Shown here piece by piece: positions 5,526 through 9,857 of a DNA stretch of 9,857 bases; the first letter of the stretch is position 1; the number at the start of each line of letters is the position of its first letter. The translations under genes and the position numbers were made by a program. Source of the stretch: 1-14-0-20-39-34 sp043800545 (lineage in GTDB: Bacteria; Patescibacteriota; Patescibacteriia; Magasanikbacterales; UBA922); assembly GCA_043800545.1 (NCBI GenBank), contig JAZDMW010000018.1, forward strand, positions 1-9,857, given 5' to 3'. The notes beneath the pieces were generated by a model. The model was not told where the DNA came from. It saw only the letters and a list, made by a program, of their open reading frames with translations, and did not search any database.

Positions 5526-6470
5526 CTATTCATCCTCATGACGTCTTTTTCCATGGAATTTTTTATGGATATTTTTGAGTTCTTTATCTGTGATATGGGT
5601 ATATATTTGTGTGGTCGTAATAGAAGAGTGTCCAAGCATGGTTTGTACACTTCGTATGTCTGCACCATTTCCCAAAAGATCGGTTGCAAAAGAATGTCTC
5701 AATGTATGGGGAGTCACTGGTTTTGTAATTCCAGCGGAATGAGCATACTTTTGTACAAGTCTTTGAATGGATCTTTGTGTGAGGCCAATATCTGTTTCTG
5801 ATGTATTTTTATCTGCACCCGTTCTTTTGTCATGAGACACAAAAAGCCAGGGACTTGTGTCTCTTCTTTTGTCTACATAGGCACGCAAATTTCTTTTTGC
5901 ACTCTCAGAAAGAAAAATAACACGATTTTTTCCACCTTTTCCTTTTATGGTAAACTCATCATGTTTGAGGTTTACATTTTCTCTTTTGAGGCTTGCAAGT
6001 TCAGAAACACGCATTCCAGAACAAAAGAGAGTTTCCAGAATTGCTTTGTCACGGAGTGTAATCAAGGGATTGTGGTTTGCGTTTTTATATGGGGACTCCA
6101 AAAGGCGGTTTACTTCTTCATTTGTGAGGAAAATAACATCCCGGTCAGGCATTTTCATGAGCTCTATTTTTTCTGGAGCAAGGGTTTGTATGTCTTGTTT
6201 TGCCAAGTACTTAAAAAAAGAACGGAGAGCAATCAAATGATAATTTTGTGTATTTTTTTTCAATGGTTCTCCTTGAGCATCAATCAATCTATTGAGCCAC
6301 AGTCGATATTTGCGAACATGTTCTGCTGTAATAGCCGTAGGGGAGGGATTTTCTACCCAGTCAATGAAACGAGTGATATAGAAATGATAATTTTGTATTG
6401 TTTTTTGTGAACGATTCTTTTCTATTTCTAAATATTCCAAAAAACGAGTGAGATATTGTGAGAGTTTCAT
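5526..6470 (-). CDS. xerC/xerD-like: XerC/XerD-like tyrosine recombinase
   Basis: The protein has 314 residues, close to XerC/XerD (about 300). The frame is open to 6527, but a -35 box lies at 6522-6527 and the -10 at 6499-6504, so I use the ATG at 6470, which gives the normal Xer start MKLSQYLTRFLEYLEIEK. The N-terminal SAM-like DNA-binding domain (1-100) is followed by the catalytic domain with all residues in place: R154 (CSGMRVSELASL), K178 (KGKGGKNR), H255 and R258 (HTLRHSFATDLL), H281 (LGHSSITTTQIYTHI) and nucleophile Y290. The spacing between catalytic residues equals that of E. coli XerD (24, 3 and 9 residues). It probably resolves chromosome dimers; many reduced genomes use a single Xer. 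It could instead belong to a mobile element, but no element boundary or excision partner is visible. Confidence 0.9.
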   Translation of the reverse strand: MKLSQYLTRFLEYLEIEKNRSQKTIQNYHFYITRFIDWVENPSPTAITAEHVRKYRLWLNRLIDAQGEPLKKNTQNYHLIALRSFFKYLAKQDIQTLAPEKIELMKMPDRDVIFLTNEEVNRLLESPYKNANHNPLITLRDKAILETLFCSGMRVSELASLKRENVNLKHDEFTIKGKGGKNRVIFLSESAKRNLRAYVDKRRDTSPWLFVSHDKRTGADKNTSETDIGLTQRSIQRLVQKYAHSAGITKPVTPHTLRHSFATDLLGNGADIRSVQTMLGHSSITTTQIYTHITDKELKNIHKKFHGKRRHEDE

Positions 6471-6498
6471 AAAAGAAAGAAAAATAATGTATATTCGT

Positions 6499-6527
6499 AT
6501 TGTACGACACGTGAAAAGAAAAGTCAA
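6499..6527 (-). promoter_or_regulatory. sigma70-type promoter of the xer gene
   Basis: TTGACT (6522-6527) and TACAAT (6499-6504) are separated by 17 bases on the minus strand. The -10 is 28 bases before the chosen start at 6470. This promoter decides the start, since the longer frame would begin inside it. Confidence 0.82.
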
Positions 6528-6572
6528 AACATAAAAAAATGCATTTTCGCTTATTTTACGTAAAAGATACTA

Positions 6573-6601
6573 TTGACAAAAGCCTTTTTTTGTGGTATAA
6601 T
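6573..6601 (+). promoter_or_regulatory. Consensus sigma70 promoter with extended -10 for the two small genes
   Basis: A perfect TTGACA (6573-6578), a 17-base spacer and a perfect TATAAT (6596-6601), preceded by TGG, make this the strongest promoter in the window. It faces away from the xer promoter. The A-rich leader to 6658 has no Shine-Dalgarno; a 6-base inverted repeat (GTAAAG/CTTTAC at 6609-6633) is its only visible structure. Confidence 0.92.
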
Positions 6602-6658
6602 ATATTATGTAAAGGTCGGAAAAGAATCTTTACTAAAAATAAAAACAAAAATAAAAAT

Positions 6659-6790
6659 ATGACAAATAATAAACAAGGTGCTTCTGCGCCACAAACCTTT
6701 GATTTTTCACTCGTATATCTCTATCTTTTGACAGGTATTCTCCTCTTTATATCTGTTTTTTTATTTTTACCGCATGTTTCGGTAGGATAA
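6659..6790 (+). CDS. 43-aa single-helix membrane peptide, unknown
   Basis: The frame is open from 6539, but the promoter at 6573-6601 lies inside that longer frame. The first ATG after it, at 6659, is therefore the likely start and gives 43 residues. The N-terminal 17 are polar (TNNKQGASAPQ), then about 18-38 form one hydrophobic helix (YLYLLTGILLFISVFLFL), ending HVSVG. I do not recognise it. It is the first gene after a consensus promoter and is followed 12 bases later by a second tiny gene and a strong terminator, so expression seems real. Small hydrophobic proteins of this kind include holin-like peptides, toxins and small subunits of membrane complexes; nothing here selects between them. 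The A-rich leader lacks a Shine-Dalgarno. Confidence 0.55.
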   Translation: MTNNKQGASAPQTFDFSLVYLYLLTGILLFISVFLFLPHVSVG

Positions 6791-6802
6791 TAGGAGATTA
6801 AT

Positions 6803-6931
6803 ATGAAAAATACTTTAATAATTTCATATATAATCGCATTTCTTTGCCTGCCAGGCTTGTCGCAAGCAATAGAATATGATTATTCAAAAGATATACAAAA
6901 AGAATATTTAGAAATACAATCGTATCCATGA
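6803..6931 (+). CDS. 42-aa secreted peptide or N-terminal remnant, unknown
   Basis: This gene codes for 42 residues and has a clear Shine-Dalgarno, AGGAG (6792-6796), 6 bases before the ATG. Residues 1-22 look like a signal peptide (MKNT, hydrophobic 5-18, cleavage motif S-Q-A at 20-22). The remaining 20 residues begin IEYDYSKD and are rich in Tyr, Glu, Asp and Lys. The stop is TGA, the only TGA stop among the genes here, followed at once by an in-frame TAA and by a terminator whose stem begins two bases later. It could be a genuine secreted peptide or the surviving start of a larger exported protein that lost its end. The ribosome-binding site and signal peptide favour translation. I do not recognise a family. 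Confidence 0.5.
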   Translation: MKNTLIISYIIAFLCLPGLSQAIEYDYSKDIQKEYLEIQSYP

Positions 6932-6932
6932 T

Positions 6933-6966
6933 AAAAAAGAACCCGAGTATATCGGGTTCTTTTTTT
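6933..6966 (+). terminator. Strong Rho-independent terminator of the small-gene unit
   Basis: A 14-base stem (6933-6946 with 6952-6965), core GAACCCGA/TCGGGTTC, has a 5-base loop and ends in seven T. It begins right after the 42-aa gene. The A-run on the other side lets it work for minus-strand transcripts as well. Confidence 0.92.
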
Positions 6967-6979
6967 AGGCATATTATAA

Positions 6980-7000
6980 AGGCCCATCATGGATGGGCCT
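6980..7000 (-). terminator. Hairpin, probable terminator of the 90-aa membrane protein gene
   Basis: A 9-base perfect GC-rich stem, AGGCCCATC (6980-6988) with GATGGGCCT (6992-7000), has a 3-base loop. It lies 22 bases after the stop at 7023. The T-tract on the minus strand is short (TTTATAAT), so the terminator call is moderate. Confidence 0.6.
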
Positions 7001-7022
7001 GGACGCGATGTGGGGGAAGCAA

Positions 7023-7295
7023 TTACTTCTTTTTGAAAATCATCTGAGCCAAACAGAAAATGGGAACGGACCCAATGATGGAGAGGGTGAGTATCCCAGC
7101 CACGAGTGATACTTCGTGGAAGCTGAAGTAGCCATAGGTAGTGGGAACGAAGCAGTAACCCGCATTTCCAACTACGATTTGGCCACCCTTCAGGTACGCC
7201 GCGATGTAGTTGAAGAAGCAGAGGACGAGAAGCATGTACAGGAAAAGTCCCAGGATCGCTCCAAGAAAGAGAGCAATGTTTTTCAAGATGTTCAC
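7023..7295 (-). CDS. 90-aa two-helix membrane protein of atypical base composition, unknown
   Basis: The gene starts with GTG at 7295, preceded by a good Shine-Dalgarno AGGAG (7303-7307) with 7 bases between. The 90 residues form two hydrophobic helices, about 5-29 and 62-86, joined by a loop rich in Gly, Tyr and Phe (GGQIVVGNAGYCF, TTYGYFSF), with a basic end KKK. Codons mostly end in C or G (ATC, TTC, TAC, CTC, AAC), unlike all neighbours, which use A/T-ending codons. By eye the gene is near half G+C, clearly above its surroundings. Together with the GTG start and Shine-Dalgarno this points to recent acquisition. It has its own candidate promoter and terminator hairpin. I do not recognise a family; the length and two helices could suit a small transport accessory, holin or immunity protein, but no motif decides. 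Confidence 0.65.
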   Translation of the reverse strand: MNILKNIALFLGAILGLFLYMLLVLCFFNYIAAYLKGGQIVVGNAGYCFVPTTYGYFSFHEVSLVAGILTLSIIGSVPIFCLAQMIFKKK

Positions 7296-7335
7296 GTCGA
7301 TTCTCCTGAAGGTTATTTGCCACGTCGGCAGAGAT

Positions 7336-7364
7336 ACTTAACCATATTTTAATGAAAATGTCAA
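7336..7364 (-). promoter_or_regulatory. Promoter candidate for the 90-aa membrane protein
   Basis: On the minus strand a perfect -35 TTGACA (7359-7364) lies 17 bases before TTAAGT (7336-7341), a poor -10. The pair is 41 bases before the GTG start. The -35 is convincing, the -10 is not. Confidence 0.45.
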
Positions 7365-7378
7365 TATTGAGGGGGGTA

Positions 7379-7406
7379 TTGCATATTCTCCCCATTTTGG
7401 TATACC
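7379..7406 (+). promoter_or_regulatory. Extended -10 promoter of the SPOUT methyltransferase gene
   Basis: TTTTGG precedes TATACC (7401-7406), with a weak -35 TTGCAT (7379-7384) 16 bases upstream. The TGG-TATA form is the same as at 5356 and 7910. The start codon is 21 bases further on. Confidence 0.55.
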
Positions 7407-7427
7407 ATAGAGCAATAATCAACCTCT

Positions 7428-7883
7428 ATGAAAAGACAAGTATCTCTTATTTTACCAAATATACGATCCTGCCATAATGTTGGAGCCATGTTTCGGACAG
7501 CCGATGCTTTTGGTATAGAAAAATTGTATTTAGTTGGGTATACAGCTCATCCTCCAAAGGTACAAATAGATAAAGTATCCCTTGGAGCAGAAAAGTGGAT
7601 TCCCTGGGAGGGGAGAGAGGATATCTTTGAATTACTGTCTGAACTCAAAGAGAATGGGTACCAAATTATTGCTTTGGAAAAAACTCCAGAAAGTGAAGAT
7701 ATCCGGAATGTTCAATTTGGAGAGAAAGTTGCTCTCATTGTGGGGAATGAAGTGGATGGTGTGACAGAAGATATTTTACAAAAAGTAGATACGGTTATTC
7801 ATATTCCTATGTGTGGAAAAAAAGAGAGCCTCAATGTGAGCATTGCTACTGGTATTGCCCTCTACATGGTGAGTGGAATATAG
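7428..7883 (+). CDS. TrmH/SpoU-family RNA 2'-O-methyltransferase (SPOUT fold)
   Basis: The protein has 151 residues, the length of a bare SPOUT domain with no N-terminal RNA-binding extension. It would use S-adenosylmethionine to methylate a ribose 2'-OH in tRNA or rRNA. The three family motifs are present in order: motif 1 NIRSCHNVGAMFRTADAFG (11-29, with N17 and the presumed catalytic R23), motif 2 VALIVGNEVDGV (101-112) and motif 3 IPMCGKKESLNVSIATGIAL (126-145), which forms the cofactor knot with S134, L135 and N136. The target nucleotide cannot be told; size resembles TrmL, but motif 3 is more TrmH/RlmB-like. SPOUT enzymes act as dimers. The gene has its own promoter and no clear terminator. 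The start lacks a Shine-Dalgarno (CCTCT precedes the ATG). Confidence 0.92.
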   Translation: MKRQVSLILPNIRSCHNVGAMFRTADAFGIEKLYLVGYTAHPPKVQIDKVSLGAEKWIPWEGREDIFELLSELKENGYQIIALEKTPESEDIRNVQFGEKVALIVGNEVDGVTEDILQKVDTVIHIPMCGKKESLNVSIATGIALYMVSGI

Positions 7884-7906
7884 CAATTCCTTTTTTTGCT
7901 TCTTTT

Positions 7907-7915
7907 TGGTATACT
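7907..7915 (+). promoter_or_regulatory. Extended -10 element before the 233-aa gene
   Basis: TTTTTGG is followed by TATACT (7910-7915), 26 bases before the start codon. No convincing -35 lies at the expected distance, so recognition would rely on the TGG extension. Confidence 0.5.
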
Positions 7916-7941
7916 GAATGAGTAAAACTTAACATCTCTGT

Positions 7942-8643
7942 ATGCCATACGGTCATGCAACGTATACACTTTTTTTCTTTGAACAATTTGCAACAAATCT
8001 TCCTCCACTGTTACCTGATGGAGTGAAAGAAGAAATACAAAATGCATACGAACAATTGACACATAATGTTTCCCTTACATCAGAAGAAATAGATGATACG
8101 CTTATTGTATTTGGAAAACGTGTTTGGCCCTATCGTCAAGCATTTTTAGAGTTTTATCGTGTGGAAGAGGGACATTTAGCAGAAAAAGTTTTTCTAAAAA
8201 AAGCACATCCAGTTTTGCGTAAAAGATACAATGAGTTTTTGGCACATGGTGGAAGTTATGAAAATTTGTATAAAGGGATATCAGTAGATTTTTTTACTTC
8301 AACACAAAGAGTGGAAATAGCAGAACTTCTCACAGATATCCGTGATTTTTTGAACAGACATACGAGACAGTCGGTCATTGGTTTGAAGAGAAAAGAATAT
8401 TTGAAAAAAATACATGATTTTGAAATGGTATATAATAAAATGGAAGAAAAAATTAATGTTCTTCGTGATCTTGCAGACAAAGAGGCAGAACATCCAGAAT
8501 TTTTTGCAGAAATTCAAGCTCATATCCGTTCTTTTGAAGAAGGAATGTGTTTGATGCATACGGGTGTAGGAGAATTGGAACTTGAACAATCATTGGAACA
8601 TTTTCATGGACGTAAATTTGAAAAAAAGAAATTGAAACACTAA
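7942..8643 (+). CDS. Conserved-looking hypothetical protein, largely helical (233 aa)
   Basis: I do not recognise this protein. It has no signal peptide or membrane helix and should be cytoplasmic. The N-terminal part (1-125) is rich in aromatic residues, including VFGKRVWPYRQAFLEFYRVE (56-75) and HGGSYENLYKGISVDFF (102-118). From about 122 to 222 it is strongly helical with heptad-like spacing (AELLTDIRDFLNRH, LKKIHDFEMVYNKMEEKINV), suggesting a coiled coil. The tail is basic and ends FEKKKLKH. It has eight His and several Glu/His pairs (EEGHLAEK, EQSLEHFHGR), but no fixed metal motif that I can name. The next gene, a DJ-1/PfpI protein, starts 4 bases after its stop, so the two are very likely co-transcribed and perhaps functionally linked. 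The start at 7942 follows an extended -10 by 26 bases. Confidence 0.75.
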   Translation: MPYGHATYTLFFFEQFATNLPPLLPDGVKEEIQNAYEQLTHNVSLTSEEIDDTLIVFGKRVWPYRQAFLEFYRVEEGHLAEKVFLKKAHPVLRKRYNEFLAHGGSYENLYKGISVDFFTSTQRVEIAELLTDIRDFLNRHTRQSVIGLKRKEYLKKIHDFEMVYNKMEEKINVLRDLADKEAEHPEFFAEIQAHIRSFEEGMCLMHTGVGELELEQSLEHFHGRKFEKKKLKH

Positions 8644-8647
8644 CTGT

Positions 8648-9172
8648 ATGAGTGGAAAAGTTATTCTCGTTATTGCCAGTGTTGATTTCCAACCATTTGA
8701 ATATGCAATTCCAAAGAAAGTTCTCACAGAAAATGGGTACGAAGTTATTACTGTGAGTGATAAAAATGGAAATGCATACGCAACTGATGAATCACTTGTT
8801 TTGGTAGATAAAAAAATAGATGAAATAGAGATTACCGACTACAAAGGAATATTTTTAATTGGGGGACCAGGAGCCCCTGAGCACTTGGATACCCCTAAAA
8901 TGAAAAGTATCTTAGAAGAAGCAAAAGAAAGAGAGATTCCATACGGAGCTATTTGTATCTCTCCGCGAATTTTGGCAAATGCTGGTGTCCTTGATGGGAA
9001 AAAAGCAACTGGATGGAATGGTGACCATGAATTGGGAAATGTATTCCGTGCCCATGGTGTGGAATATGTGCAAAATGATGTGGTAGTGGATGGAAGCGTA
9101 GTAACTGCTTCTGGTCCACGTGTGGCAAAAGAATTTGGAGAAGCCATTGTACACGTATTGCAACAGAAATAA
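8648..9172 (+). CDS. DJ-1/PfpI-family protein (glutamine-amidotransferase-like fold)
   Basis: The protein has 174 residues, the usual length for a single-domain DJ-1/PfpI protein. Visible hallmarks are VILVIASVDFQPFE (5-18) with the conserved acidic E18, IFLIGGPGAPE (68-78), the nucleophile elbow GAICISPRILANAG with C103 (100-113), and the later KKATGWNGDHEL (118-129) and VVTASGPRVAKEFG (151-164) segments. Members act as proteases/chaperones, glyoxalase III or deglycase-like enzymes in carbonyl stress. In PfpI and YhbO the residue after the cysteine is His; here it is Ile104, so peptidase-type catalysis through a Cys-His pair is doubtful, while DJ-1-like chemistry with E18 and C103 remains possible. 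It is the second gene of a two-gene unit and ends in a shared terminator. The start lacks a Shine-Dalgarno. Confidence 0.9.
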   Translation: MSGKVILVIASVDFQPFEYAIPKKVLTENGYEVITVSDKNGNAYATDESLVLVDKKIDEIEITDYKGIFLIGGPGAPEHLDTPKMKSILEEAKEREIPYGAICISPRILANAGVLDGKKATGWNGDHELGNVFRAHGVEYVQNDVVVDGSVVTASGPRVAKEFGEAIVHVLQQK

Positions 9173-9201
9173 AAAAACCGAGTTTCCTCGGTCTTTTTTT
9201 T
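9171..9201. terminator. Bidirectional terminator between the DJ-1/PfpI and RimK-like genes
   Basis: A 6-base stem ACCGAG/CTCGGT (9177-9182 with 9187-9192) and a 4-base loop are flanked by seven A on one side and eight T on the other. It can stop transcription from both convergent genes. It touches both stop codons (9170-9172 and 9200-9202). Confidence 0.82.
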
Positions 9202-9857
9202 AATCAGCATGATTTTCTTTTTTTATTTTCTTTGTACTTTGTTTTACTGTGTACTTGATGAGTTCTCCTGCGATATCTCTTCCTGTTGCAAGAGTAATTC
9301 CTTCAAGTCCTGGATTTGCATTTACTTCTAAAATTTTTGGTCCACTATTTGTTCGGAGAATATCTACTCCGGCAAAATCCAGTCCGCATGCTCGTACTGA
9401 TGCAAAAGCACATTTTTTTTCTTCCTCTGAGAGTTCTGCTACACGTACTCTTCCACCAAGTTTGAAGTTTGAGCGGAATTCACCACGCTTCGCGGCAACT
9501 CTTTCCATTGCCCCGACAATACGTTTTCCAACGATGAATACACGTATATCTTTCCCTTTTGCTTCCCTCACATATTCCTGGATAACAATTGGTAGGGAAC
9601 CGTATTCGCTTGTGAGAAGATCCACAATAGAGCGAAGACCTCGTTTACTCTCAACAATAGAAACTCCACTTCCGTGTGAGCCGTAAATAGTTTTTAAAAT
9701 AACTGGGAATTTTCCCACTTCTTTGATAACATCATCAATATAGTGTTGTGATCTGAGAAGATATGTTTTTGGGATTGGAAGTCGGTGTTTGTTCAGTATT
9801 TGGAGAGTTCGGAGTTTATTTTTTGCGCGAAGGACAGGAAGATGTGAATTGACTGTT
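9200..9857 (-). CDS. rimK-like: RimK-family ATP-grasp ligase (5' end cut)
   Basis: The frame stays open to the window edge, so the start lies beyond 9857; 218 residues are visible. A GTG at 9716-9718 is internal, because homologous sequence continues upstream (LRAKNKLRTLQILNKHRLPI at about 9-28, typical of RimK). ATP-grasp parts in order: VILKTIYGSHGSGV (52-65, with ATP-binding K55 and the Gly-rich loop), IQEYV (92-96), DIRVFIVG (103-110), LDFAGVDIL (159-167) and ILEVNANPGLEGI (175-187), with E177 and N179 as metal ligands. RimK proteins join glutamate or another amino acid to a carboxyl group, as on ribosomal protein S6, or build poly-glutamate or F420 tails. The substrate cannot be read here. 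The tail is basic (KQSTKKIKK). The gene shares a terminator with the DJ-1/PfpI gene. Confidence 0.92.
   Translation of the reverse strand, partial: TVNSHLPVLRAKNKLRTLQILNKHRLPIPKTYLLRSQHYIDDVIKEVGKFPVILKTIYGSHGSGVSIVESKRGLRSIVDLLTSEYGSLPIVIQEYVREAKGKDIRVFIVGKRIVGAMERVAAKRGEFRSNFKLGGRVRVAELSEEEKKCAFASVRACGLDFAGVDILRTNSGPKILEVNANPGLEGITLATGRDIAGELIKYTVKQSTKKIKKENHAD

Noticed and set aside
5411..6470. Tyrosine recombinase next to tRNA-Arg as the edge of an integrative element
   Set aside because: The recombinase is at the 5' side of the tRNA, while integrating elements usually use the 3' end. No repeat of the tRNA 3' end was found in the window, and the catalytic spacing and length fit a housekeeping Xer.
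6487..6500. Match to the E. coli dif centre (ATAATGTATATT) in the xer leader
   Set aside because: The bases that should form the XerD arm after it do not match, and the stretch is simple AT-rich sequence.
6471..6527. Longer N-terminus of the recombinase starting at 6527
   Set aside because: A clear promoter (TTGACT, 17 bases, TACAAT) lies at 6499-6527, and the extra 19 residues are hydrophobic and unlike Xer starts.
6539..6658. Longer 83-aa version of the 43-aa gene
   Set aside because: Its first third covers the consensus promoter at 6573-6601, so it would not be transcribed from it.
6929..6931. TGA as a sense codon (as in Gracilibacteria or Absconditabacteria)
   Set aside because: The only TGA at a gene end is followed at once by an in-frame TAA, and no family-recognised gene is interrupted by TGA, so the standard code explains all.
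9200..9718. RimK-like protein starting at the GTG at 9718
   Set aside because: RimK-like sequence continues upstream in frame to the window edge, so this GTG is an internal valine codon.
1..9857. CRISPR array, insertion sequence or phage module
   Set aside because: No regularly spaced repeats, transposase, terminal inverted repeats of a mobile element or phage structural genes are visible.

Overview
The window looks like a chromosome fragment of a Candidate Phyla Radiation (Patescibacteria) bacterium. The signs are a tandem family of small two-helix T4SS-pilin-like proteins, low G+C, very short intergenic gaps, tRNA genes without an encoded CCA end, and genes whose starts mostly lack a Shine-Dalgarno sequence. 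All large reading frames are intact under the standard code, which argues against the groups that recode TGA. The exact lineage cannot be read from the window.

Layout. (1) 1-3164, plus strand: six consecutive paralogous secreted or membrane pilin-like genes, the first cut by the window edge, with 1 to 23 bases between genes. (2) 3180-4481, minus strand: a palindromic terminator shared with the pilin operon, an MGDG-synthase/MurG-type glycosyltransferase, and tRNA-His with its own promoter and terminator. (3) 4540-5327, minus: a slipin (SPFH) membrane protein with promoter and terminator. (4) 5385-6527, minus: tRNA-Arg(TCT) with promoter and terminator, then a full-length XerC/XerD-like tyrosine recombinase with its promoter. 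(5) 6573-7364: an accessory-looking pocket. It holds a consensus promoter driving two tiny genes (43 and 42 aa) that end in a strong terminator, and, facing them, a 90-aa membrane protein gene of clearly higher G+C with a GTG start and a real Shine-Dalgarno. (6) 7379-9201, plus: a short SPOUT (TrmH/SpoU) RNA methyltransferase, then a two-gene unit of an unrecognised 233-aa protein and a DJ-1/PfpI protein, ending in a terminator shared with (7). (7) 9200-9857, minus: the C-terminal two thirds or so of a RimK-type ATP-grasp ligase, cut by the window edge.

How the parts relate. The pilin array probably supplies alternative subunits of a cell-surface or secretion structure. Three of its members end in a shared six-cysteine domain that would sit outside the membrane. 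The other recognised genes are envelope functions (glycosyltransferase, slipin), RNA functions (two tRNAs, SPOUT methyltransferase), chromosome maintenance (Xer) and small metabolic or repair proteins (DJ-1/PfpI, RimK). They are mostly single-gene units with sigma70-type promoters, several of them with an extended -10 (TGG before TATA). The most unusual content is the six-cysteine pilin tails, a 68-base identical block shared by two neighbouring pilin genes, and the small-gene pocket next to xer.
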